DNA from: a bacterium
Lineage (GTDB): Bacteria > Patescibacteriota > Saccharimonadia > Saccharimonadales > Saccharimonadaceae
NCBI GenBank assembly: GCA_030429445.1
Contig: JAUIFG010000007.1
Location: 1-48,110, forward strand
Direction of reading: 5' to 3'
DNA: 48,110 bases
This document shows positions 1 to 8,009 of the stretch, one piece after another (the first letter of the stretch is position 1; each line of letters starts with the position of its first letter). Made by a program: the position numbers and the translations under genes. The notes beneath the pieces were generated by a model that saw nothing but the letters and a program-made list of their open reading frames with translations, ran no database searches and was not told the DNA's origin.

Positions 1-1139
1 CTGCCGGAAACGTACCTACCATCCAAGCACAAGGTGCCGATACCAACGTAGACCTTAACCTGCGCACAAAAGGCACCGGCACAATACAATCCTGGCAAGA
101 ATCCGGTAATGCTGGCTGGGACATCAATGGAGCAGACACTGACGTAGGCTTTAACTTCGAACTACAAGGTGCGGGTACTTTGCAAGAGAATGGTGTTGAT
201 GTTGTGACGACTACCGGCACGCAGACGTTGACGAACAAGACGCTGACCAATGCTAGAGTCAATCAGCTCCTCGATACCAACGGCAGTACGGCATTGGGCG
301 TTAGTGCCATTTCAAGTGCGGTTAATCATTTCTACCTCACTAACCAATCAACGGGTAATTATCCGACCTTTGGAGTGGACGGTAGTGATGCAAGTATAGG
401 ATTCACTCTTGCCCCTAAAGGTAGCGGTCCCGTCAGAATATACACAACTGCTGGCAACACTCCGACTGTAGACGTAGCTGGTCCTGACGCTAATATGGAT
501 CTCAATCTTGTTTCTAAAGGAGCAGGAACCATTCAGGCGAATGGTGTTCCTGTTGCAACCACTTATGTGCAAGATCCGCTATGGGTACCATCCGATCGAG
601 TTGAACCATTACCCGCCATTCTATGCGATGAATACGACATCATCGATGTAGATGGTGGCCTCACGATGACATTGTTCACAGTGTCGCGGGACTTCACCGT
701 CAGTAACATTCTAACAATGAGCAACCCCACCGGTTCAGTGCAGTCGGGTGCTACCTCATGTAAGGTCGGCATCTATATTGTTAATAGCCTTGCGGGATGG
801 CCTCCCGATATTGAGTGCATTGCACGTTCAGCTACCAAAGCTGATCGCTGGAGTGGACATGTCTTGGATGTGGCGCCAATAGTGGATGATGGGGCGGCAT
901 CTCCTTCATCAATATCGTCGGTAGACTTGGTGGCGGGACAAATGTACGCAGTAGTCTTTCATTCAAAGGATCACACAGGTGAGACTCGGATAAGAGGCAA
1001 ACTAGCCACTCTTCCTTCTGGCTATGAGCCGTACAGGGGCTTTACTGGTGGTGGTGAGCATTCTGATTTGCCCCCCGATATGGATATTGACGGTGCTTGG
1101 GAGTTGACCTGGTTTGTTCCTTGGTTTGCATTGACGTAA
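1..1139 (+). CDS. Phage tail-fibre-like / surface fibre protein, 5' end missing
   Basis: The frame is open from base 3 to a TAA at 1137-1139, so about 378 C-terminal residues are visible and the true start lies outside the window. The TTG at 180 is internal to the open frame and is not a convincing start. The N-terminal part is built of about 30-residue repeats (see the repeat feature). These are broken by a stretch with GTQTLTNKTLTN, a motif style I associate with phage tail fibres and other trimeric fibres. The last 250 residues are rich in Gly, Asp, Thr and aromatic residues and look like a beta-sandwich tip, with a segment reading DLVAGQMYAVVFH. No membrane segment or sorting motif is visible. 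It is followed by the ordinary housekeeping gene ppa. It may be a prophage remnant, a domesticated tail device, or an adhesin. Family assignment is by style only. Confidence 0.6.
   Translation, partial: AGNVPTIQAQGADTNVDLNLRTKGTGTIQSWQESGNAGWDINGADTDVGFNFELQGAGTLQENGVDVVTTTGTQTLTNKTLTNARVNQLLDTNGSTALGVSAISSAVNHFYLTNQSTGNYPTFGVDGSDASIGFTLAPKGSGPVRIYTTAGNTPTVDVAGPDANMDLNLVSKGAGTIQANGVPVATTYVQDPLWVPSDRVEPLPAILCDEYDIIDVDGGLTMTLFTVSRDFTVSNILTMSNPTGSVQSGATSCKVGIYIVNSLAGWPPDIECIARSATKADRWSGHVLDVAPIVDDGAASPSSISSVDLVAGQMYAVVFHSKDHTGETRIRGKLATLPSGYEPYRGFTGGGEHSDLPPDMDIDGAWELTWFVPWFALT
3..545 (+). repeat. Four degenerate ~30-residue protein repeats in the fibre gene
   Basis: Four units share the pattern [A/S/T]GNxPT...GxDxNxDLNL..KGxGTIQ. 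They lie at about 3-89, 102-194, 351-446 and 450-545. Units 1 and 4 are the closest pair. Units 2 and 3 have drifted (FNFELQGAGTLQ and FTLAPKGSGPV). Regular Gly- and Asn-rich repeats of this size suit a beta-solenoid or fibre shaft. The repeats were aligned by eye, and more units may lie upstream of the window. Confidence 0.75.
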
Positions 1140-1191
1140 AACAACTTCGGTTGGGATTTATTGAATAGTGATAACTCTCCGTGAGGTATGT

Positions 1192-1223
1192 GACCTAATG
1201 ATGCTACTTGGTGTCACTAGGTC
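1192..1223 (+). other. Imperfect hairpin in the fibre gene-ppa gap
   Basis: GACCTAATGA (1192-1201) pairs with TCACTAGGTC (1214-1223) with one mismatch, around a 12-nt loop. No T tract follows, so it is at best a weak terminator of the fibre gene. The rest of the 1140-1301 gap shows only a Shine-Dalgarno before ppa. Confidence 0.4.
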
Positions 1224-1301
1224 TGTAAGTGGTATATGCCTAGATAAAGCACTGTTTTTGTATTAGGATAGAGAGAGCTAGAGAATAACCAAGGAGAAAA
1301 G

Positions 1302-1832
1302 ATGGCAGACTTTAATAAAATACTTACCCCTGGCGATGTAGATAACGACATTGTTAATGTCGTGGTAGAGATACCAGCTGGTAGTAGTCATAAAATCGAA
1401 TGGAATCGTGATTTGGCAGTTATGCAACTTGATCGTGTCGAACCAGCAGTCTTTGCAAAGCCAACCAACTATGGATTTATCCCGCAGACGCTTGACGAAG
1501 ATGGTGATGAACTGGATGCGTTGATTATCACAGACGAGCCATTGCCAACTGGTGTATTTTTGGAAGCAAAAGTAATTGGCGTAATGAATTTTGTAGATGG
1601 CGATGAAGTTGATGACAAGGTGGTTGTTGTGCCTGTTGATGATCGAAACACGGGCAACGCGATCAATACTCTTGATGACATACCGGCGCAACTCATCAAG
1701 CAAATCGATTTCCACTTTAGTCACTACAAGGATCTGAAAAAAGCTGGAACGACAATTGTGAAGGGGTGGGGGAATGTTGACGACGCAAAGGCGATTATCC
1801 ACGAATCTATTGAGCGTTGGAACAAAAAATAA
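1302..1832 (+). CDS. ppa: Inorganic pyrophosphatase (family I, soluble)
   Basis: Family I pyrophosphatases hydrolyse PPi to two phosphates in the cytoplasm, pulling DNA, RNA and aminoacyl-tRNA synthesis forward. The 176-residue length is normal for the bacterial enzyme. The diagnostic acidic metal-binding segment DEDGDELDALIITDEP is present at about residues 65-80. The upstream KIEWN segment and FAKPTNYGFIPQT also match the family. The ATG at 1302 follows AAGGAG at 1291-1296 (5-nt spacing). The next gene begins on the base after its stop, so the two are one transcription unit. Nothing looks degenerate. Confidence 0.96.
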   Translation: MADFNKILTPGDVDNDIVNVVVEIPAGSSHKIEWNRDLAVMQLDRVEPAVFAKPTNYGFIPQTLDEDGDELDALIITDEPLPTGVFLEAKVIGVMNFVDGDEVDDKVVVVPVDDRNTGNAINTLDDIPAQLIKQIDFHFSHYKDLKKAGTTIVKGWGNVDDAKAIIHESIERWNKK

Positions 1833-2279
1833 ATGACAAGTGTCGTTGCGACTACCAAGACACTGATTGTCAATGAAAAAAATCAGTTGCTACTATTAAA
1901 GATCGGTCTGCATACACAACAGCCGGACAGGTCGCATACCTGGGATTTGCCAGGTGGGTTTATTGATGAAGGCGAGTCCGAGGTAGAGGGTGCCGTACGT
2001 GAGATTAAAGAAGAGACGGGTATAGATGTGAATCCGGATGAGGTCAATTTGCTATATGGAACGACTGGATACTATAAGGAGCATGATAAATCCGTAACTC
2101 ATTTGTGTTATGGAATAGTTTTTGACAAAACACCGCAGATAACTATTAGTTGGGAGCATGCTAGCTATGAATGGGTTGATTTTGCGACTGTGTTACAAAA
2201 TTGCGAATTACTACCGCGTTATCGGAAGTTTATTGAATATGCTCAAGAACACAAACTGCTGATAAAACAAGATCGATAG
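1833..2279 (+). CDS. Nudix hydrolase
   Basis: Nudix enzymes hydrolyse nucleoside diphosphates linked to another moiety. The 148-residue protein carries a complete Nudix box at residues 42-64 (Gx5Ex7REIxEExGI, seen as GFIDEGE...REIKEETGID), preceded by WDLPGG. The remainder is a short alpha/beta fold with no added domain. It starts directly after the ppa stop codon, which suggests translational coupling. A pyrophosphate-releasing hydrolase beside pyrophosphatase is functionally sensible. The substrate cannot be read from sequence; candidates are damaged dNTPs, ADP-ribose or dinucleotides. It ends 7 nt from the convergent rel gene, with no obvious terminator between them. Confidence 0.93.
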   Translation: MTSVVATTKTLIVNEKNQLLLLKIGLHTQQPDRSHTWDLPGGFIDEGESEVEGAVREIKEETGIDVNPDEVNLLYGTTGYYKEHDKSVTHLCYGIVFDKTPQITISWEHASYEWVDFATVLQNCELLPRYRKFIEYAQEHKLLIKQDR

Positions 2280-2286
2280 TTCAATT

Positions 2287-3837
2287 TTATTTTTGATTTT
2301 TTGATTTATTTTTGCGCATTGCTTTGTCACGAATAATAGCAGCAGCGCCGCTAACCGCTTGCAATACTCCTAGTTTGCGCAGTTGCATTCGTAGTTTTGT
2401 TCGAGCATGGGTTGTTGTTACTAATTCTTGCCAGTCTTTCTTTGGTTGAGATAGTTTACGTGTCGTTACCTCGACCACGTCACCATTATGGAGAGGTTTG
2501 TCAAAAGCGTGAATGTTACCGTTTACGCGAAAACTGTACGAATGTTTGCCCACATCACTATGCACTAGGTACGCAAAATCAAGAGGCAGTGCACCTTCGG
2601 GTAGATTATAGATATCGCCTTTTGGTGAAAAGACAAATATTCTATCGCCGAACAAATCAACGTTGAGTTGGTTCTGGCTTATTTCTTCTCCTTCGCGTAA
2701 TTTGCTCGCGACTTCTTGCATTTGAGTGATCCACTGTAATTCCGCAGGCAGGTGAACTGCAGATTTTTTGCGAGTGTAGTTTTTTGAATTTTTCTGTTCA
2801 TGATAATGAAAACTAGCAGCGAGTCCACTTTCTGCATATTCATGCATTTCTCGTGTTCGTATTTGGAATTCAACGATTTGCTCGTTTGGTGTTATAACGG
2901 TCGTGTGCAAACTTTGGTAGCCGTTTGGTTTTGGTACAGCTATGTAATCTTTGATGCGGGCGATCATCGGTTGATACATGCTGTGCAAAATACCCAACAC
3001 TCGATAGCACGTTTCGTTATCTGGGACGATAATCCGTAACGCCATCAAGTCGTAGATGTCGTCAATGTTTCCGTTTACTTTTTTGAGTTTTTTATACAAA
3101 CTGTAGATACTTTTAACTCGACCATTGATCTCGCAGTCGATTTTTTCTTTTTTTAGTTCTTTTTCTACTTCAACACGAACTGCTCCGAGTTTGCGCGTAC
3201 TTTTGCCAAGTCGTTTTTTCATGAGGGTTTTAAGGCGTTTGAACTCGACGGGATCTATATAGCTAAACGCAAGCTCTTCGATTTGCATACGTACACGGCC
3301 CATACCGAGGCGATCAGCCATCGGGGCAAAGACGCTCAGGCTTTCGCGAGCAATCTTTTTTTGTTTATCTTGAGGCAGGTGTTGAAGTGTTTCGAGATTG
3401 TGCAAGCGATCGGCGAGTTTGATAATGATAACGCGGACATCGTGGCTGACGGCGATGAGTAATTTTGAGAGATTATCTTTTGTTTGGGGCAGATAACTGT
3501 CGAGGTCGCGCATTCCTGCCCTGGCTTTACTGACCTTCGTAACCCCGTCAACGAGGAATGAGACATCGCGGCCAAATAAGTTTTCAATTTCGTCCAGTGT
3601 GACTTCTGTGTCTTCAACGGTATCGTGCAGTACGCCCGCTAGCACGCTATCAATATCCATGCCCCAGCTGACAAGAGTGTATGCAACAGAGAGAGGATGA
3701 GAGATATAGGGCTCACCACTCATTCGTTTTTGGCCCTTATGTTTCTCGGTTGAAAAATCAATAGCATGATCCAACTCGGCCAGTTGGTCTTCATCGTATA
3801 TTGCAGCTGCGAGAGCCATGACTTCATTTTTTCGCAT
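2287..3837 (-). CDS. rel: Bifunctional (p)ppGpp synthetase/hydrolase, short RelA/SpoT homolog
   Basis: This protein makes and degrades the stringent alarmone (p)ppGpp. An HD hydrolase domain comes first, with HKGQKR, YISHP and HDTVEDT at about residues 33-77 and KLADRLHNLETL further on. The synthetase domain follows (RVKSIYSLYKK, YDLMALRIIV, NGYQSLHTT, VEFQIRTREMHEYAE). It carries the basic RIKD signature near residue 293, typical of bifunctional enzymes, rather than the acidic EFDD of RelA-only enzymes. A TGS domain lies near 395-455. At 516 residues it lacks the helical, zinc-finger and ACT regulatory modules of full-length ~740-residue Rel; only about 60 basic residues follow TGS. Both active sites look intact. 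It converges on ppa-nudix and is divergent from gap. Confidence 0.93.
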   Translation of the reverse strand: MRKNEVMALAAAIYDEDQLAELDHAIDFSTEKHKGQKRMSGEPYISHPLSVAYTLVSWGMDIDSVLAGVLHDTVEDTEVTLDEIENLFGRDVSFLVDGVTKVSKARAGMRDLDSYLPQTKDNLSKLLIAVSHDVRVIIIKLADRLHNLETLQHLPQDKQKKIARESLSVFAPMADRLGMGRVRMQIEELAFSYIDPVEFKRLKTLMKKRLGKSTRKLGAVRVEVEKELKKEKIDCEINGRVKSIYSLYKKLKKVNGNIDDIYDLMALRIIVPDNETCYRVLGILHSMYQPMIARIKDYIAVPKPNGYQSLHTTVITPNEQIVEFQIRTREMHEYAESGLAASFHYHEQKNSKNYTRKKSAVHLPAELQWITQMQEVASKLREGEEISQNQLNVDLFGDRIFVFSPKGDIYNLPEGALPLDFAYLVHSDVGKHSYSFRVNGNIHAFDKPLHNGDVVEVTTRKLSQPKKDWQELVTTTHARTKLRMQLRKLGVLQAVSGAAAIIRDKAMRKNKSKNQK

Positions 3838-3887
3838 GTTTCTATTATAAGACAGTTATAGTAAAGATAAAATCAGCGTAGTTTCAT

Positions 3888-3917
3888 TTGCAAGACAAAG
3901 CTACTCTGATATACAAT
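3888..3917 (+). promoter_or_regulatory. Probable sigma-70 promoter of gap
   Basis: TTGCAA (3888-3893) and TACAAT (3912-3917) are separated by 18 bp, about 35 bp before the gap ATG. This leaves room for a leader with a Shine-Dalgarno. The rel promoter must lie in the same 115-bp divergent gap. Confidence 0.5.
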
Positions 3918-3952
3918 AAGTATTGAAAGAACTAAAGCTTATAGGTGGGAAA

Positions 3953-4981
3953 ATGACAGTAGCAAAACTTGGTATCAACGGTTTCGGACGTATCGGTCGT
4001 AATGCATTCAAGATCGCATTTGGACGAAAAGATCTAGAAATTGTTGCAATCAATGATCTAACGGATACAAAAACGTTGGCGTATCTACTAAAGCACGACA
4101 GCAACTACGGCACATATCAGCATGAGGTGGGTTATGACGACGAACATATCATTGTTGATGACAAAAAAGTCAAAGTTCTTGCCGAAAAAGACCCCGCTGC
4201 GTTACCTTGGGGCGAGCTGGGCGTCGATGTTGTTGTTGAGTCAACGGGTCGTTTCACTACCAAAGAAGACGCTGAAAAGCATATCACAGGTGGTGGCGCG
4301 AGACGTGTTGTTATTAGTGGTCCAACAAAGTCTGATGGTGTCGACACTATTGTATTGGGTGCGAATGATGACAGGGTTGATGGTTCGACTGACGTTGTCA
4401 GTAATGCCAGCTGTACGACGAATAGTTTGGGTGCGGTCATGGCTATCCTGGACAGTGAATTTGGTGTTGAAAAGTCACTACTAACAACTGTTCACAGCTA
4501 TACAGCTAGTCAAGCGTTGCAGGATGCGCCCAAAAAGGATCTCCGTGAAGGTCGCAATGCTGCCGAGAATATGGTTCCAACATCAACGGGCGCAGCAATT
4601 GCCGTTACAAAGACACTGCCACAGCTAGAGGGTAAATTCGACGGGTTGTCTATTCGCGTACCGACTCCTGTTGTGTCAATTAGCGATGTGACAGCACTCC
4701 TGTCAAAAGATGTCTCGGTAGAAGATGTCAACAATGCCTTTAAACGTGCCGCTAAAGAACCGTACTACCAGGGTATTTTAGGTGTCAGTGAAGAGCCGCT
4801 CGTCAGTCGTGACTATATTGGCAACAGTCATTCAGGTGTTGTTGATTTATTGCTCACGAAAGTTGTCGGGGGTAATTTGATAAAAGTTGCTGTCTGGTAT
4901 GACAATGAATGGGGCTATAGTAATCGTCTAGTAGAGCTGGTTGCTGATATCGGTAAATCCGTCAATAAATCAGAATCCTAA
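3953..4981 (+). CDS. gap: Glyceraldehyde-3-phosphate dehydrogenase, NAD-type
   Basis: GAPDH oxidises glyceraldehyde-3-phosphate to 1,3-bisphosphoglycerate. The NAD-binding fold begins with INGFGRIGRNAFK. The acidic INDLTD at residues 34-38 favours NAD over NADP. The catalytic Cys154 sits in NASCTTNSLG. The C-terminal WYDNEWGYSNRLVE is the standard family block. I chose ATG 3953 (342 residues) over an upstream TTG at 3923: it aligns with the family N terminus and follows AGGTGG at 3943-3948. It heads a block of sugar-phosphate genes but is separated from rpiB by 61 bp that contain another promoter. Confidence 0.96.
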   Translation: MTVAKLGINGFGRIGRNAFKIAFGRKDLEIVAINDLTDTKTLAYLLKHDSNYGTYQHEVGYDDEHIIVDDKKVKVLAEKDPAALPWGELGVDVVVESTGRFTTKEDAEKHITGGGARRVVISGPTKSDGVDTIVLGANDDRVDGSTDVVSNASCTTNSLGAVMAILDSEFGVEKSLLTTVHSYTASQALQDAPKKDLREGRNAAENMVPTSTGAAIAVTKTLPQLEGKFDGLSIRVPTPVVSISDVTALLSKDVSVEDVNNAFKRAAKEPYYQGILGVSEEPLVSRDYIGNSHSGVVDLLLTKVVGGNLIKVAVWYDNEWGYSNRLVELVADIGKSVNKSES

Positions 4982-5030
4982 AATGTACTGTTCATGGCAT
5001 GAGAGGCTTTTGTTTTTGAGTGAAAACGCT

Positions 5031-5036
5031 TATACT
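5031..5036 (+). promoter_or_regulatory. -10 box of rpiB, leaderless arrangement
   Basis: TATACT ends 6 nt before the rpiB ATG at 5043, so transcription would begin at or next to the start codon. No Shine-Dalgarno is present. The -35 region is poor (T-rich TTTTGT near 5008). Confidence 0.55.
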
Positions 5037-5042
5037 TAGAGT

Positions 5043-5498
5043 ATGAAAGTATATCTGGGTTCTGATCACGTTGGGTTCGATTTGAAGGAAGACGTGTTCG
5101 CTTATCTAGTGAAACGGGGTATCGAGGTTGAGGACGTTGGTCCAAAAGAACTTGATCCGAGGGATGATTTTCCTCAGTTTGCGCACTCTGCCGTATTGAA
5201 ATTGATCGGCGACGAAGATAATGATGCGCGAGCGATTTTGATTTGTGGCGGAGGTCAAGGAATGGCTATGGCGGCGAATCGATTTCGCGGTATTCGTGCG
5301 AGCGTGATTTGGGATAGTGAAGAGGCACGTATGACCCGCAATGATAATGATAGCAATGTCCTGTGTCTGCCGGCGCGAGTATTGCAGCGAGAAGACGAAC
5401 AGATTTGGCGGGATATCATTGATACATGGTTGAATACAGATTTTGCAGGCGCTGTTCGGTACAAACGTCGTAATGCTGAATTGGATGAATTAATATAA
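5043..5498 (+). CDS. rpiB: Ribose-5-phosphate isomerase B (RpiB/LacAB family)
   Basis: RpiB interconverts ribose-5-phosphate and ribulose-5-phosphate. The 151-residue protein begins MKVYLGSDHVGFDLKE, the RpiB N-terminal signature (usually SDHAGF). It retains the cysteine-containing loop ICGGGQGMAMAANRF and the block NDSNVLCLPARVL. The usual His of the HND motif is replaced here by RND, and the C-terminal segment is slightly divergent, so allose- or galactose-phosphate isomerase activity cannot be excluded. The pentose-phosphate neighbours favour RpiB. Its stop overlaps the rpe ATG by one base (TAATG), implying coupled translation. Confidence 0.9.
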   Translation: MKVYLGSDHVGFDLKEDVFAYLVKRGIEVEDVGPKELDPRDDFPQFAHSAVLKLIGDEDNDARAILICGGGQGMAMAANRFRGIRASVIWDSEEARMTRNDNDSNVLCLPARVLQREDEQIWRDIIDTWLNTDFAGAVRYKRRNAELDELI

Positions 5499-6142
5499 TG
5501 AGTTTAGTTGTTCCTACCGTTCTTGCAGCAACTCCCGAGGAGTACAAGGCCGATCTAGAGCGTGTCCATACATTCGTAAATCGAATTCACGTTGATTGGA
5601 GCGATGGCTCCTTTGCGCCATCTCAGACAATTCCGGTGGGTCAAATATGGTGGCCGCAAGAATGGCAGGCGGATATCCATGTGATGGTTGCCAATCCATT
5701 GCAACAACTTGACATACTGATATCAATGCGACCGCACTTGATTATTTTTCACGCAGAAGTACAAGTGGATTTGTTGCCTGCATTACAAAAAGTTAAAGCC
5801 AGTGGCATCAAGGCTGGGGTGGCATTAATGCGCTCAACTGTACCATCAGATGTTGTCAAGCTCATCGAAGTTGCCGATCATGTCATGGTGTTTAGTGGTG
5901 ATCTGGGTAAATATGGTGGAACGGCTAGCATGATGCAACTTGAAAAGATTCGTCTCATTAAAAATATAAACAATGCCGTAGAGATTGGTTGGGATGGCGG
6001 CGTAACCCTTGAAAATGCGTTTAGTCTATCGCAAGGAGGTGTCGACGTATTGTATACAGGAAAGGCTGTTCAGCAAGCATCTGATCCAAAAGCTGCATAT
6101 GATGCCCTTGTGAACGAAACGAACAAACAAGGAGCGATGTGA
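5498..6142 (+). CDS. rpe: Ribulose-phosphate 3-epimerase family protein (divergent)
   Basis: A TIM-barrel epimerase that would interconvert ribulose-5-phosphate and xylulose-5-phosphate. All four metal or acid/base residues of RPE can be placed: H31 and D33 in RIHVDWSDG, H61 in DIHVMVANP, and D166 in GWDGGVT. The phosphate-binding end (VLYTGKAV) is also plausible. The protein (214 residues) departs from typical RPE in the phosphate loop region, with FSGDLGKYGG instead of the NPGFGGQ type. It overlaps rpiB by one base and the transketolase N-subunit by one base, so it belongs to the pentose phosphate operon. A related sugar-phosphate epimerase (allulose-type) is the main alternative. Confidence 0.82.
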   Translation: MSLVVPTVLAATPEEYKADLERVHTFVNRIHVDWSDGSFAPSQTIPVGQIWWPQEWQADIHVMVANPLQQLDILISMRPHLIIFHAEVQVDLLPALQKVKASGIKAGVALMRSTVPSDVVKLIEVADHVMVFSGDLGKYGGTASMMQLEKIRLIKNINNAVEIGWDGGVTLENAFSLSQGGVDVLYTGKAVQQASDPKAAYDALVNETNKQGAM

Positions 6143-7005
6143 TGGTAAAACATCAATCCACAATTATTGAGTTGGAGCACAAAGCGTATAGTCTGCGTGA
6201 AGATTTGATTCGCATGCTTGAGCACGCCGGTAGTGGACATAGTGCTGGTCCGCTGGGCTTGGCCGAATTAGTCGCAACTTTATATTTTGATGTGATGAAA
6301 TACGATTCAAAAAATCCCGCATGGGATGAGCGAGATTATTTTTTTCTAAGTAATGGTCATTGTGTGCCAATTCAATATGTTGCGATGGCACATGCTGGGT
6401 TTTTTGATCGCGATGAACTCAAAACTCTAAGAAAACTCGGGAGTCGCTTGCAGGGTCATCCGGAACGAACAAAACTACCGGGCCTAGAGAACACAAGCGG
6501 ACCTTTGGGCAGCGGGCTGTCACAGGCTGCAGGCGTAGCATACGCGATACAGTACTTGGACAAAAATTTCAAACGATTCGTATATGTCATTACTGGTGAT
6601 GGTGAGCTGGACGAGGGTAATATCTGGGAGGCGGCAATGTTTGCTGGTAAATACAAGCTGTCGCAATTGATTGTATTTATTGATCGCAATAATATACAAA
6701 TTGATGGCTCAACAGATGAAGTAATGCCGTTAGAAGATTTGCACGGCAAATGGGAATCATTTGGCTGGCATGTTCAAGAGATTGATGGGCATAATGTCGA
6801 GAGTATTCGCGATGCTGCCAGCATGGCACGTGCCATTACCCATAAACCAAGTGTGATAATTGCACACACTATTCCGGGTAAAGGCGTTGATTTCATGGAG
6901 TATGATTATCGTTGGCACGGTAAACCACCGAATAGTGATGAAGCTCGTGATGCGTTACACAAGCTACGGACACTTGACGGTAAAATCACAGGAGAGCACG
7001 AATGA
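6142..7005 (+). CDS. tkt: Transketolase, N-terminal (TPP-binding) subunit
   Basis: Split transketolase moves two-carbon units between ketose and aldose phosphates. This half carries the thiamine-pyrophosphate site: GSGHSAGPLG at residues 31-39, GDGELDEGN at 152-160, and the Asn pair at 183-184 that closes the GDG-x(~27)-NN motif. At 287 residues it is the normal size for the N-terminal half. I chose ATG 6142, which overlaps the rpe stop by one base and sits 7 nt from AGGAG at 6130-6134; the GTG at 6139 is too close to that site. The C-terminal half follows with a 4-nt ATGA overlap. Confidence 0.95.
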   Translation: MVKHQSTIIELEHKAYSLREDLIRMLEHAGSGHSAGPLGLAELVATLYFDVMKYDSKNPAWDERDYFFLSNGHCVPIQYVAMAHAGFFDRDELKTLRKLGSRLQGHPERTKLPGLENTSGPLGSGLSQAAGVAYAIQYLDKNFKRFVYVITGDGELDEGNIWEAAMFAGKYKLSQLIVFIDRNNIQIDGSTDEVMPLEDLHGKWESFGWHVQEIDGHNVESIRDAASMARAITHKPSVIIAHTIPGKGVDFMEYDYRWHGKPPNSDEARDALHKLRTLDGKITGEHE

Positions 7006-7994
7006 GTCCTTATCCCCTCGCCGACAATATATTGACTGATGATGTTGAAAAAGAGCCAACGCGAGCTGGATTTGGCCGTGGTCTCAAGTTGGCTAGTGAG
7101 GCGGATGAAAATATCGTTGCTTTGTGCGCCGATTTGACCGATAGCACCCAGATGAGCAAATTTAAAGAAGCTTTTCCGGGACGATTTGTTGAGATTGGCG
7201 TTGCCGAGCAAAATCTCGTGACAGTTGCCAGTGGCATGGCGCGCGCGGGCAAGATTCCGTTCACTAGTAGTTACGCCGCATTTAGCCCTGGACGTAATTG
7301 GGAGCAAATTCGTACAACGATTTGCTTGAATGATCAGCCCGTCAAGATAATTGGTAGTCATGCTGGCGTGAGTGTTGGTCCAGATGGCGCAACCCATCAA
7401 ATGCTCGAAGATATTGCGTTGATGCGCGTATTGCCGAACATGGTTGTTGTTGCTCCAGGTGATAGTGTCGAAGCCGAAAAGGCAACGCAGGCGATAGCTC
7501 GAAATGGTAAACCATCATATTTACGACTTGCGCGTGAAAAAACACCTATTTTTAGTACGAATGAATCGCCATTTGAAATAGGCAAGGCATATGTATTGCG
7601 TGAGGGTAAAGACATCAGTCTTTTCGGCACGGGTACGATGACGTATCAATTACTTATTGCTGCAAAAGAACTTGAAAAGCATGGTGTGAATGCCGAGGTC
7701 ATTCATGTGCCAACAATCAAGCCTCTCGACGACGAGACAATTTTGACTAGCGTTCGCAAGACTGGTCAGGCAGTAACTGCCGAAGAGGCTCAAGTTGCGG
7801 GAGGATTAGGGGGTGTTATCGCAGAACTTTTGAGTGAAAAATTGCCAACGCCATTAAAGCGTATTGGAATATTGGATCGATTTGGTGAATCAGGTTCACC
7901 AGATGAACTATTGGAATATTTCGGGCTGACAGGTAGCAAAATAGCAAAGCAAATACAAAGTTTTGTCGATCAAGCGGCACAGAATCACGAGTAA
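7002..7994 (+). CDS. tkt: Transketolase, C-terminal subunit
   Basis: This supplies the pyrimidine-binding and C-terminal domains of transketolase. The key glutamate that activates TPP is E69 in EIGVAEQNLV. SYAAFSPGRNWEQIRTT and SHAGVSVGPDGATHQ are standard family blocks, followed by the transketolase C-terminal domain (about residues 195-325). At 330 residues its length is normal. Its ATG overlaps the TGA of the N-subunit by four bases, with a GGAGAG ribosome site inside that gene, so equimolar synthesis is expected. It is followed 15 nt later by fba with its own strong Shine-Dalgarno. Confidence 0.95.
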   Translation: MSPYPLADNILTDDVEKEPTRAGFGRGLKLASEADENIVALCADLTDSTQMSKFKEAFPGRFVEIGVAEQNLVTVASGMARAGKIPFTSSYAAFSPGRNWEQIRTTICLNDQPVKIIGSHAGVSVGPDGATHQMLEDIALMRVLPNMVVVAPGDSVEAEKATQAIARNGKPSYLRLAREKTPIFSTNESPFEIGKAYVLREGKDISLFGTGTMTYQLLIAAKELEKHGVNAEVIHVPTIKPLDDETILTSVRKTGQAVTAEEAQVAGGLGGVIAELLSEKLPTPLKRIGILDRFGESGSPDELLEYFGLTGSKIAKQIQSFVDQAAQNHE

Positions 7995-8009
7995 TCTAGG
8001 GAGGGATTT

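Noticed and set aside
6142-7994. Transketolase broken by a frameshift.
   Set aside because: Both halves have proper starts, ribosome sites and a 4-nt ATGA overlap, and split transketolases are an established form.
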